DNA of 64,000 bases. Source: Pyxicephalus adspersus (lineage: Eukaryota; Chordata; Amphibia; Anura; Pyxicephalidae). Of this stretch, positions 12,418-23,669 are shown piece by piece. The first letter of the stretch is position 1; every line of letters starts with the position of its first letter. The notes beneath the pieces are model-generated. The model saw nothing but the letters and a program-made list of their open reading frames with translations. It made no database searches and had not been told where the DNA came from. The stretch is from NCBI RefSeq assembly GCF_032062135.1, contig NC_092858.1, positions 120,913,931-120,977,930 of the forward strand, in the 5' to 3' direction. The translations under genes were made by a program, and so were the position numbers.

Positions 12418-14250
12418 ACTTAAAGAATAAATTTACTCTCCACTAAATTAACAGTCAGCCAGAGATGAGATGCAGAAGTGGACAGATGGTAAAGACTTGC
12501 TGTATGGCACAGGGCAGGTCTTGCAGCAAAGGTTAGATGGCTGCATCTTAGGTTTGTTACAAAATGGCTAAACAGAGGAGAAGACTCTACAAACATTAGG
12601 TGCTCTAAACTGCAGTTAGGACAACACCAAGCATTAAAAGGTATAAGTAATATCCAGTAATATGGGTATGTATTTTCCCGGTAAAGCTTTTACTATTCAT
12701 AACAGTTTGCTGGTAAATATTTAGAAAAGTTTATTGCTAATATTGTGCTTAACAAGATTTCTGTGTAAGAGCCTGTAAATGCAAACATTCCATAAACTTT
12801 TAATTTCATGTTAACATGTCAAGTTTTTTCTAAATAACCAATTCTTTTCTAAGGGTCTTGGCATTGTGTCACCACTTTTAATTTTCAAAACGATGGTTAG
12901 TGTATGTAAAAATCAGTGTTTATTCCCCTAAGATGGAAAAATTCATAAAACATCTATTAGCTTAGCTTTACAGTGTCCAGAAATTGCAGTGAAGTTGATG
13001 TTTGTACTATCGCACATTAGTAGGGAATAGACAATATATTAAATTAGGTTGATGGGAACAGATAGTTTGGAAATCTTTTGTAACCTCTGAGCCACAACTA
13101 TCCTTTCCAACACTGGATCAGCCGCCAGACACAAGATTCTTCCAGTTGTCAGAGAGTGTTTCCTGGACTATACCCAGTTACCAGGCATAAAAACACTGAG
13201 GGGGAGGCGTGGTCAGCTGCCAGGTAAAACAACAATTAAATAGATATGTCGTGAACAACTCATTACAGTTATTTAATACTGACACTATACAAAAAATGTA
13301 TACCCTTCCCAAAAACAGAGCACTAGTTTAATTTTTGTGTGCGCACAAGTATTTGTAACTAAACTTTTATTGTAAAATTGTAAAAAAAAGTTTTTTCTTT
13401 TGTGATGCAGAGAAAACATGTCCCTAGTATTCTAAAAAAAATTTGCACATATACTGTATGGTAGGTATGGTTTATTCATTCACAATACTATAACTTATAT
13501 AATGCAATGTTTACAATTTGTTGGTTACATTTTCAAACAGACTTTAAATCTAGCTAATACAGCTATGAAAGTTTTCACACCTATTGGAATGTTGAACATT
13601 TTTGCTTGAGTTACACCTAACAGTGTTCTAGTCATTTTGTAAGCCTTCCTTTTATAAGAAGCCCTTAAGGTGATCTAGAGTGGTAGAGTTATGCGTACAA
13701 GTAGTAGGCAATGTAGGCAAAAATGAAGATTGCACAGGGGCACACATCATAGTATGAGCTGCAGTACTATTATTATATTGAACCATATTTGGTACAAATT
13801 TCACTTCCTTGTGAGTACGGCAAGAATTCAGTTTAATTTACCCACCCAGAAATTTCATTTCCTGCTTATGATTGTCTCGGTTTTTATCCCAGATAGGCTG
13901 AGCTTTCAGCAATATTTCTGTTTTCCTTAGCATCCATAAGTTTCCCCAGGTTTGCTGAAATGGATCTTTAATATATGAGTGTTATATTGAGAACAGGTCT
14001 TTAGTGATGATGGAGGTGCCATATTTTTCTCTTTACAAAGCTTTAAACAATCCTGACAGACAACTTGAGGCCAAATTACTGAAAGAGCTAGCAATTTTCA
14101 CACAAAACATTATGTGGATATTTTTCTCCAATTATTCAATTGTGAAAAATATTCCGGTTTACTAAATCAGGAAATTAGATTAAGGCTCACAGGGAACAGA
14201 GTAAAAAAAATCCTAATTAAATTTACCAACAAAAAATTAGTGCACTAACC
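12418..14250. other. No gene recognised
   Basis: AT-rich, with a modestly GC-richer patch at 13075-13225 of unknown origin. No coding signal. Confidence 0.45.
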
Positions 14251-14550
14251 CAGTGATTTTCAACAACCGTGCCATGGCACACTAGTGTGCCGCGAGAAAT
14301 CTTCAGGTGTACCGTGGGAAATTATCCATTTACTATTGTGGAGTGTTTGTGCTGTAGTGAATAGGAGAGTAATGTAATACACTTCCATGTCAGTGGGTGG
14401 CAGTAGGTAGCTTATTTGCCTTGTTTATTCTTAGAGACAATATAATTAGCTACAGAGTGTCATTTTGTAATATTTTTGATTTGTGGTGTGCTGCAGGATT
14501 TTTTCAATGTAAAAAAATGTGCCGTGGCTCAAAAAAGGTTGAAAAACACT
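14251..14550. mobile_element. hAT-type non-autonomous element (family B)
   Basis: Starts cagtgattttcaacaaccgt and ends aaaggttgaaaaacact, so the ~14-bp ends are inverted repeats. Internal phrases gccatggcacactagtgtgc and gtgtgctgcaggattttttc resemble Charlie-like hAT elements of vertebrates. No clear 8-bp target duplication survives. Non-coding. Confidence 0.6.
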
Positions 14551-15220
14551 AAATTGTTGTAGTGTGCATTGAATATGTTTTGCCATTTTACCTTAAATTG
14601 CCCATAAAATCGATGGCACAGTACTAACCTCTCTAAAGTAGATACCATAGCAGACTGCAACAGGCAGGTGTAAATTACCCATTATGTAGATGGTGCAGAA
14701 ATTTTGTGTTAATGGTTGTTTTGGTTTAGTTTAACAGCATTAGTCAGGAAATTTCATATATATATATAGTTTGAACAGTACAGTAACATCCATACTCCTA
14801 ACACCATCCTCTGATTAAAAAAAAGTGATTTATATTAGTAGCCTACAGTGATAGTATGCACATTTTTGTCACAAAATATAATGATTAAAAATGAAACTTA
14901 AAAGTAGCATTTCCTAAGTTTAGGTGATTAGGGTTTTTTATGATTTTGACATAGCAACCATAAAGAAAATTTATTCAGAATAATACAATCTCCACACAGG
15001 TCCAGGAAACTGGTTGCTAAGCTGTTGATGCTGGTGAGGACCAGTCCACATTATCTTTCACTTGGAATAGGGTCAGGTAATAGAGGTTATGGTAAGTTCA
15101 TGGTGCTTCTGTACATATCTGCATCCTTTTGTTGGGCTAAAATATGTCCAAAACAATTGTCATTTGGGACAGGTTCCTTTCTCTGTGTCACTAGGAATGC
15201 ATTGCAACCGCTATTTAATA
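14551..15220. other. No gene recognised
   Basis: AT-rich, with a short (TA) run at about 14758-14767. Nothing else identified. Confidence 0.45.
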
Positions 15221-15222
15221 TA

Positions 15223-15872
15223 CAGTGTTTTCAGAAAGTATTTAGACCCCCTTTACCAATTTTAGAAAATGTAGTAAATTGTTTTAAAATAAAAACCGAA
15301 ATATCACATTGCAAAGAAGAATGGAGGAAAATCCCCCAATCCTGGTGTGTAAAGCTTGTTGCATCGTATCCAAAATCACTCAAGGCTGTAATTCCTGCCA
15401 GAGGTTCTTCAACTGAGTACTAAGGCCCTGATTTATCAAAGTTCTCCAAGGCTGGAGAGAATACACTTTCATCAATGAAGCTGAGTAATTGAGCAAACCT
15501 GGAATGGATTTCCTAAAATCATGCTATTTTGTTAGCTATTTGTTAGCAAATGTTTTCAATCCTGTGCCAGATCCATTTCAGGTTTGCTGGATCACCCAGC
15601 TTCAATGATGAAAGTGTATTCTCTCCAGCCTTGGAGAAGTTTAATAAATCAGGGCCTAAGTCTAAATACTTATGTAAATGTGATATTTCAGTTTTTTCTT
15701 TTAATTTACTAAATTGTTTATAATTCTGTTTTCACTTTGTCATTATGGGGTACTGAATGCAACATAATGATTAAAAAAAGAAAAGAATTTAAATGATTGC
15801 AGCATTAGGCTGCAACTTAACAAAACTGAACAAAACAAGTAAAGGGAGGCTAAATACTTTCTGAAGCCGCTG
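15223..15872 (+). mobile_element. Tc1-like deletion derivative with nested insertion
   Basis: The left end is cagtgttttcagaaagtatt, and the right end read in reverse is cagcggcttcagaaagtatt: inverted repeats of a common Tc1 family. TA precedes the left end at 15221-15222; the right TA is lost. Between them only the last ~38 codons of a transposase remain (about 15309-15423, plus strand), encoding CKEEWRKIPQSWCVKLVASY and ending STEY-TAA, typical of a Tc1 C-terminus. The catalytic domain is deleted. A palindromic MITE (15424-15656) sits immediately after the stop codon. Confidence 0.85.
15424..15656. mobile_element. Palindromic MITE copy 1, TAA target duplication
   Basis: The ends ggccctgatttat and ataaatcagggcc are inverted, and homology extends inward (tccaaggctggagagaatac versus gtattctctccagccttgga; cctggaatgg versus tccatttcagg). 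Flanked by TAA at 15421-15423 and 15657-15659, a 3-bp duplication of the kind made by PIF/Harbinger-type elements. Removing it restores a continuous Tc1 derivative. Two diverged copies are at 45126-45336 and 58316-58543. Non-coding. Confidence 0.8.
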
Positions 15873-16996
15873 ACAAGGGTCTTAAGGACATATTATAATG
15901 TTGCATCTCCCCGCAAACAGCAATACAAACCTGAGAGATTCATTTTTTCACATTTGTTCTTAACTTAGAAAAAAATATATATTTTTTGGAGTTCTACTTT
16001 CATTGGAAGTGGACTTTTCCACCTTAAGCTACTATAAAGATTTTCTATAGAATTGTACATAAGTAAATCATATTGTAAAATTAACTCTTAAATGTATTTT
16101 ATTTTTCCTAATGAGTTTTATTTTCTCCTACATTTCTTGAATTTTCTTTGTCCTATTACCCTAGAATCTATTGCCATATCTTAGTTGTTCTGTACTTGGC
16201 CCCAGTGTACCATGTTCTCTTCACTATACTGACAGTTGGATAAACAGATAATCATCCTGTATTGCCTGGGAGACCATTTTAAGCAGATTAATTGCAAAAG
16301 GGTCTTAATAGAACTGTATTGTCAAGTGATCTAAGCCGGAATCATCATGCTGAGAGGCATTCTGTAAATACTTATTAGCTTATACTGAGAGCCTCTTGGG
16401 TCTTCATCAACTCTGTTCATTCCATAGTTCTCACATTATTCTCAGATTATTCTCTTAGAATTTCTGCTTTGTCCCTGATCCTTTTTTCCTAATCTGTTTT
16501 TTTTCTTAATAATTCTTAAATGATTCATACATAATTTTTGAGGGCGAATAAGATTTTTTTTCTTTCATAAACTTTTTTTTTTTTGTAAGTGAGTATAACC
16601 ATATAATAAAAATTAAATAACTTTCTATCATCTGGTTGACATAATCTGTTTTATAATTATTAATATTTTTTTATTGTTTTGATCAGATGCAACTTTTTTC
16701 AGTGTAGGTAAAGATGTGTAGGCAACTATGGCAACTGCTCTGCAGCTAGTTAATTCAATTTAAAACTTGCAGGTGACTTCAGCGATTTTCTTGCACACAG
16801 ATGGAAACTATTTTGTGTTCCTGTTAGTGAAATGTCACTTCTGGCTGTGTGGTTGCTTTGCCTCTTCTGGAAGAAGAACCACACCGCAAATACAGGCAAA
16901 ATATCAATCAGGAATACCCTAGTTTTCAATGAATTAAGATTAGAATTCATTAGAGTTGATAGTTTATTTATCTTTTTATTTATCTTCTGTCTATTC
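15873..16996. other. No gene recognised
   Basis: AT-rich DNA with several T runs. No motif-bearing open frame. Confidence 0.45.
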
Positions 16997-17242
16997 CAGC
17001 CTTTCTCTACCTTTTCAAGATGGGGGACTTTTAAAAAAAACTTTCAGGTCATAGGGAACCCTTCCTATAATTACTATATCCATCGCTCACAGTATATTAG
17101 CATGATGGTCAGTAAGAAAAATGTTTCTTACATTGCTTGCGCATGGGAAGTCAAGAAGATCATTAGTGTCACTTAAACTGACCTGCGAAACACAAATTGC
17201 TCATGGCTCAAGGAACCCCTAGCAACCTCTACAGAAACATTG
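16997..17242. mobile_element. hAT-type MITE (family A) with 8-bp duplication
   Basis: Ends cagcctttctctacc and acagaaacattg are inverted and degraded. Flanks gtctattc (16989-16996) and gtctaatc (17243-17250) match at 7 of 8 positions, the length expected for hAT. The interior matches 12175-12417 (ctataatta, tatccatcgctcacagta, gatcattagtgtca, aaggaacccctagcaacctc). Confidence 0.7.
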
Positions 17243-17514
17243 GTCTAATCTACTGAAATATTACACAGTGCTTTAAACTGCCTCATTGATTAATTTAACT
17301 GAGATTACCAGCATCAAAATGGCCTAAAAAACTTTCACAACGCCTGTGTGAAAATTAGGTCTTTAAGTTAAATATATTAAACAAAAACAATATAGAAAAA
17401 TAGGAAGAGAAATTAGAATTATGTTATGCTTCAAAGTATAAATCTCATTCTTTTATGATGTATAACCTAAAAAAATAAACCTAACTCATACATACTATAA
17501 ATGTAAACCCCAAC

Positions 17515-17690
17515 TATTGCCCCCAAGGGTGGGAAGGGTCATCCTTGGGGGAAGAGGGCCCTGCCCCACAACATTGCCAGTGTTGAGGTTTGCAGGTGGG
17601 AGGGCTTATTTGGAATCAGGAAGCTCCCTTTAATAAGGGGGCCCTGAGATGTCTGCCCCCACACCCTGAGGAATTAATACGCTAAAGGAG
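17515..17690. repeat. GC-rich interspersed repeat, unclassified
   Basis: A sudden rise in G+C with purine/pyrimidine blocks such as gcccccaagggtgggaaggg, ttgggggaagagggccctgc and aataagggggccctgagatg. Resembles repeats known from frog genomes, but I cannot name a family. No ORF. Confidence 0.45.
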
Positions 17691-19035
17691 GTAAAGTGTG
17701 TGGACACAGTTTTTAATAAATTTGTGGTAGAATTTAGGATAATCCATTTTTGCTTGTAAACTATCCAGTCATTCTGGAGAATTTGTATACATTATTATGC
17801 ATAAAGGATATAGTTTTGACTATATGTGAGTCACATAATGTATATTGGAACTGTTGAGCACCTTAAGCCATCCCATGTCTTCAAACTATCCATTGTGAAA
17901 ATAGTACTATGTACCACCAAGAATAATATACTAAACTTATCTTGTATCAAGCCTTTTAATTTATTCAAAAGGCCATTTTAAAGAAGTGATGAAAAAATGG
18001 AAGAAAGCAGAACTAAACTGTTACATATCCATTTTTAGTAGTAAGAATTCACAATGTCACTGGACTGCACTGGTTACAGTTTAGTTCACCAGTAAGATAA
18101 AAAAGGGAATTTCATACAAACTGAAGAGCAAAAGAACCAAAGCTTAATCTATATTAAAACAAAAAATTAATTTATATGTATACATTTATACATAAACACA
18201 CAAATGAACACATTCAGTTAAATACAATTGTAAGGAAAACATAAATTATTATCTTATCCCATGAGCAGGTTGATTTAGACCTAGAAATCCCTGAATCATG
18301 CATTCTATATAAGCTGAATATCAGCTACACAGTATTGTTCCTGTGCCAAATAAATCTAAACCGCAAGTACAGTTTCTGACCATGAAATTGTTTCAGTGAT
18401 TAATAGATGTGTGGTAGGCTTTTCTTTTCAATCCTTTTTCCCCAGGGGGTCATGTGGTGTTCAATCTACTGTAATGCTTTTTAAAATTGAATACTTTCCA
18501 AAAATTGTGTGGAAGGCTGACTTGTATGCATGCATCCAAGGCTATTTTTTAGACTGTTACCCTATCGAATACTATTTTAGGTGGACACAGATGAGATTTT
18601 CCATCCTTTCTGATACTCATACTGTTTCAATAGGATAGGCCAAAGGATATTCGAGAAGCCAGCCATCAGCAGACCAGCAAAAAAGGCAACCGTGATTTTG
18701 TTTTTTGTTTTTTCAGTTTAACTTTGGGATGGTCCTAGTATATATAATAATAAAAATATAATACTTGTTTTGCCTAGAGGAGATCTAATTGAGAGCTATA
18801 CATATCTTCTTTCAGCATCTTTTCGCAGCTTTGATTCTTTTCTCTCCAGTGCCAAAATATGCATGGGTCCTCCATGTCATAATGTAGTACCTGTAGAGGC
18901 CACTCATCCAGCACACAATGTCCTGTGCCAAGAGGATGCTGATAAAGTTGGAGACTGGCAAGAAGGGAGGCATTGGGGGACCAGATCCAGCCTCTAGAGG
19001 GGTATATGGTAAGTACAATCTTGTGAAAAGGAAAG
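17691..19035. other. No gene recognised
   Basis: AT-rich; no supported exon. A short AT-rich stretch with a (TA) run lies at about 18737-18760. Confidence 0.4.
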
Positions 19036-19039
19036 TATA

Positions 19040-19925
19040 TTCTGCTTGAAGTCCATGATCTAACATCTCGAGTACACCCAATGATTTAATAGCTCGTAGA
19101 ACCACCTTTAACAGCATACCAGCAGTAGTAATTTTCTGTATGACTTTTTTCAGTCTCACGCATTGTGAAGGAATTTTGGCGCACTCTGCTATATACAGCA
19201 TTGCTTCAGTTCTTTAAGGTTTATAAACAGCTCTCTTAAGGTCCCACCACAGTATTTCCATAGGATTGAGGTCTGAATGTTGATTGGGCCATTTCAACCT
19301 GTTTTTGGACCCAATTTTGGCCAATTGTCACACAGATGGCTTCACATTTGGTTCTAATATTCCAAGGTATAGAAAATAGGTTATGGTTGATTGATTGAAG
19401 GTGCTCAGGTCTTGTGGCTGCAATAGAAGCGCAGATCATCACCACTGTATTTCATGGTATATAAGAGATGACTGTGTAGTTATGCTGTGTGTTTTGTTTT
19501 TTTTAAACAAGGAACTGTGCATTACTGCCAAACATCTCCATTTGTGGAAAAATGCCCTCTAGATAGACAGGACAAAAGTCTTGTGGTTTGTTCAGATGCA
19601 AATTTGCAAACCTGCCATGTTGTTTTTTGGGAGAAGGGCTTTCTTCTGACAATCCAAAGAATTGGTACTTATTCAATCATTTTTAAATTGCATGAACATT
19701 ACCATTTATTTTGCTTAGGCCTGTAGAGTCTGAGATGTAGCTCTTTTTTGCAGTGTCCCTGAGTATTGCATTGTCTTACCTTCAGGTGAGTTTGCGGGTA
19801 CATCCATTGCTGGTAGGACTGGTAAGTGACTTGAATGTTTTGCCCTTGTGAATAATCCTTTTCACTGTGGAATGATGGACTTCAAACTGTTTGGAAATGC
19901 CTTTATGTGTATGGTATGTCTCACA
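19040..19925 (-). mobile_element. Tc1-like transposon with transposase pseudogene
   Basis: On the minus strand, from high to low coordinate: a helix-turn-helix region (about 19925-19850, same text as 2425-2480), a central part with QTC/KLHLNKP-like remnants and the catalytic-domain start (about 19640-19520), then LKWPNQHSDLNPMEILWWDLKRAV-like sequence (about 19300-19215, read here across frames), and a C-terminal CAKIPSQCVRLKK (about 19180-19130). Near 19040-19070 the reverse of tgggtgtactcgagatg marks the remains of the inverted repeat. About 300 bases of the catalytic middle, including the second Asp, are missing near 19450-19520. Dead copy, same family as 2365-2970. Confidence 0.75.
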
Positions 19926-20414
19926 TTCTACCTGCCATAATCCACCCGTGCATCCATTTGTATTCCCCTACAATTTCCATCTGATTGTGTATGTTACGTC
20001 TCGCATTGTAGATTAATGTATTGCACCAACTTAAATCTCCCCATAGATTTATCTGTTCACAATCCCTTTGTTCCAGTTCCAGAGTGCTCATTGATATTTA
20101 ATGCCCTGCCAACTACTTCCCTACCCAGGTTGAACTGATATTCCAAATTCCTTGTTACTGTTCCATCAGTCCATTGATGTGCAGCACTTCTATGTAAAAA
20201 AAACAGGCAAGGTCCCAACATGCAATGGGAAATATTCCAGGAAAATTAAGCAGGAATTGGACATAAAATTACACTCTGCAACTCTCATCTCACACCTTTG
20301 GATTGATTTATCATTAAGCATCCACCTGGACTCCCCCCAACACAACTTCCACTGCTGCCATCCTGAACTGATATTTCACTAATCCATCTCAGTCACTGAC
20401 TCCAATCTCACACC
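19926..20414. other. No gene recognised; possible 5' part of the L2 element
   Basis: C-rich on the plus strand towards its right side, like the 5' region of the L2-like element that follows; no defined boundary visible. Confidence 0.35.
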
Positions 20415-21540
20415 TTGAACTCAACAAGCTTAAAAGCCTTACAACCCATATTACAGGACCTGCTTACATGGACTTCAGTTTGCCACATTGTATCATGTAC
20501 TCTTAGGGATTCAGAGTTTTCTGTTACAATGTATTATTCACTCTTATTTGCTGGCTCTATCCTCTCTCCTGCTTCCCAGGCTGTTAACTCATTCACTCCT
20601 ATACTCTCCTGCTTTCTCTGTCTGTGCTCCTGCTCCTTTTTTCTTTACAGCTACTTTCTGGTGACATCTCACCCAACCCTGGTCCCCTCCACAACCTCCC
20701 TCTTCCCTACTCTTTCAGCAAGATACTCTCTTCGTCTAACATTCCCATTCCCCTTACCCATAAATTCTTACCCCCTTTTTCTGGCAGTCTAGGTAATGCC
20801 AGATCTGTTGGCAACAGAGTAGGTGGTGGTGTGGGTCTCATTTTCTCCCCTAGCTGTACATACAGAGGCCTTTCTACCCCACCCTCTATCATTTTCACCT
20901 CTTTTAAAGTCCACCCCCCCGCCCAGTCTCACAAATTTTGCATAACGTTGCCTCCTGGCTCCCACGCATTCTTTCCCATGACCTGCCCACCATCATCCTC
21001 TGTGACTTTAATGTTGCAGTGGATGACCCCAACTATCCAAACTTCCCTCCATTACCTTCTGCTTTGGACTCAAACAGAACATAAAGGGACCCACACATAT
21101 CACCAGACACACTTTAGGCCTGGTATTTTCCAAACTCTGCAACCTCACCAACCTTGACAACTCGCCATTTCCCCTTTCTGATCAAAACCTTATCACCTTC
21201 AACCTATCTAACTTGCCCCCCTTAGCCACATCCCAGACCTGGTCAATGGCAGAGAGATATCTGTAACCTTGAGCACAACCTATTCTCAAACTGCCTTACG
21301 TCCCTAACCCCCACTCTCTCTAAAATCACATCTCCAAATAAAGCTGCCACTCAGTTTAACCACACTCTTTCTTTGGCTCTGGATAAAGTTGCCCCTGCCA
21401 CCTTCTGCTACCCCTGTCCTGCTAACCCCCAACCCCGGCACAACAATTACACCAAACATCTACATATCTGCATATGAGCGCAAGTTGAGGAAATCTGGCC
21501 TCAGCTCTGACTTCATGGACTGCAAAGCCAGACTACAACA
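20415..21540 (+). mobile_element. L2-like LINE, 5' part of ORF2 with 2A-like motif
   Basis: The plus-strand frame from about 20624 reads LQLLSGDISPNPGPLHNL near its N-terminus, with SGDISPNPGP at 20657-20686, then remnants of an endonuclease domain across several frames (for example RVGGGVGLIFSPSCTYRG, and in another frame LDNSPFPLSDQNLITF at about 21155-21200). The end around 21480-21540 (RKLRKSGLSSDFMDCKARLQH) is the linker before the reverse transcriptase. Frameshifts and stops throughout. The RT core is missing; the element resumes at 22748 after a minus-strand L1 insert. Confidence 0.75.
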
Positions 21541-22745
21541 TTTTTTTTTTTTTAAAACTGTTTTTAATATTTTCATTTGTACATATACAACCAAACATCC
21601 TTAACCAATAGGGGAACAAAACACACAAGGGGAAGGAGGGGGGAACAGCTCATGGTCATGGAGTTGTATAAGCACTTTCAAAATGCGTCCTGCAGAATCA
21701 CTTTGCACTGTTTGCACCTTGCCCTGAAAAGACCTATGGATCAGAATCATCGCCCCGGCTTTCCGGTCTGCAGAAGGGGTACCATAAACTTCCCAAACCC
21801 ATAATTTTTTCATTCTATGAAAATCATTGCCACCTAGATGTGTTTCCTGTAACAATACAATCTGCCTTCAGTCTTTTTAAATGATGGAGTACAGACATGC
21901 GTTAGAGGAACGCAAACCCTTAACATTCCAGGAAATTATTCGCATTGAACACAGAGAAAGGGCTTATTCACATATGAAATAGACCAATTATAATATAACA
22001 GCAGTATGATAAGTACAGGTAGTGAGGAGAATCGTGGCATAAAGTCGCACCAGTACAGTGGGTTAGTAAATAGCACATACAGCATACATAGTCTGCAATG
22101 AGCAAACCAAACACAGAAGGCATAATATTCATAGTGGCTGTGTGACCATAAAAAATGAGTGTTTCCAGGGACAACAATAACAAAACAGGGGGAACATCAG
22201 GAAAACACAGCGGAGAAGTCCGACAATACAGAAGAATGACTTTCCTTTTTTCCTCGCAAAGCAAAAAAAAACAAACCAAGTCAGTGGCATCATCAAAAAC
22301 ATCACAATATCGTTGGAGGCAGGCTCGCACCTCACATAATGGGAATCATAAAGGTGTAGTTTCAAAAAGAAACAAAAAAAAAGGCACTTTAAAGCAGATC
22401 AAAGTTCTTTCCAATTAATCTCGCTTTGGGCAACAGCTCAGAACGGTGGGCATCACAAATTCTCTTAGTGGATGGTGGTCCCAGTTGCTTAGATAACTTT
22501 GGAGAATACACCGGAATTAACGAATGCGCATCAGAACTTGGTGGGGAAGCGTACAATTTTTCTGATGTTGTAGATGCCGCATCAGACAACAGGGCATGCA
22601 CCAGACTTTCTGCCTCCTCAGCAGAGGTGAGAGAATACTTGCGCCCCTGATCATCAGAAAAATGGAGGACCGCAGGATAAGCGCAGCTTGTGATGGTATA
22701 TTATGGAGCAGACTTGCTGAAAACTGCGCCTTTTGCGGGATACTT
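21541..22745 (-). mobile_element. L1/Tx1-type LINE fragment inserted in L2, minus strand
   Basis: Reading on the minus strand: the end of ORF1 at about 22690-22389 (LHFSDDQGRKYSLTSAEEAE, then a Ser/Pro-rich tail), a spacer, then the start of an ORF2 apurinic-type endonuclease at 21855-21601 with LQETHLGGNDFHRMKKLW (the Glu of QETH is a catalytic metal ligand) and GAMILIHRSFQGKV. It stops there; the low-coordinate end is T12 on the plus strand (21541-21552), i.e. a poly-A tail for this orientation. ORF2 downstream of the endonuclease is absent, so this looks like an internally deleted, reverse-transcribed copy. Stops and frameshifts are present. Confidence 0.7.
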
Positions 22746-22747
22746 CA

Positions 22748-23115
22748 TCATGGATGTCTGACAGATTGTTGAAACTCAACCAGGATAAAACAGAACTCAT
22801 CATCTTCTCCGCTTACATTCCAAATCTCACCCTGACATATTCCTAACTGTTAACAACACTGGTATTCGTCCCTCCCCTCAAGCACGTTGTCTTGGTGTCA
22901 CCTTCGATTGTGCCCTCTCAATTACCCCCCATTTTCAGAACATTTCCAGGTGCTGTCATTTTCACCTGTGCAACATCTCTAAAATCTGCCCCCTACCTGT
23001 CACCAGAGACCACCAAACTACTTGTACATGCTCTCATCATCTCCCTCCTGGACTACTGTAACATCCTCCTCTCTGGTATTCTTCTAACCCAACTCTCTCC
23101 TCTACAATCTATTAC
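22748..23115 (+). mobile_element. L2-like LINE, end of reverse transcriptase
   Basis: Begins SWMSDRLLKLNQDKTELIIF, corresponding to [17 protein letters not shown] in the minus-strand copy at 1.9 kb, and continues in shifted frames to TTKLLVHALIISLLDYCNIL at about 23010-23070, the conserved C-terminal part of L2 reverse transcriptases. Truncated before the tail. It is in the same orientation as 20415-21540, but the intervening RT core is gone, so a deletion accompanied or followed the L1 insertion between them. Confidence 0.8.
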
Positions 23116-23665
23116 ACAGTTCAACAAAAAAATTTTGTTTTCACTTGCCAAGGATTTTTTAATATATTTAGTGTATTTCAGGTCTGCTGAATCCAGAAAT
23201 GGCATCAGTTTCATTGAATTATTGTCTCTAGTTCTTTTGATACTGGAATCAGAATTTTACCAACAACAAATGTTAACACAGCCAAATATTATCAATCTTT
23301 ATTTACATTGATGTTTTGCATTTATTTATTAAATGTAGCATTATTTTAATGAAACTTTCATTTGCCGTCTTTTTATTCATACATATTCATTTTTTTTTTT
23401 TACTGAAATCTTAAGTTGTTTAAATGACCCTAATGTATTTTTCTACATTTGTGGTGAATATTCTCAGGAAAAACAGATAGGAATTTGTAAAACAAGCATA
23501 TCTTGCATATTTTGGTATTAAACTGGGGGACCATGATAAGTATTGAGCTCCCAATATGGTTTGCCAAACTTGTGTAGAGTGTCTATGTCAGTGGTAAACT
23601 GAAAAGTTTGAAATTTGGTATACCTATGGTATGGTGAGAGCCCAAAAACCATCATATTGTTATAA
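23116..23665. other. Unclassified sequence, probable repeat
   Basis: AT-rich DNA including aaaattttgttttcacttgcc, caaggattttttaatatatt and tttcaggtctgctgaatcca, which look like part of a dispersed repeat. No ORF motif and no visible terminal repeats. Confidence 0.35.
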
Positions 23666-23669
23666 AATT

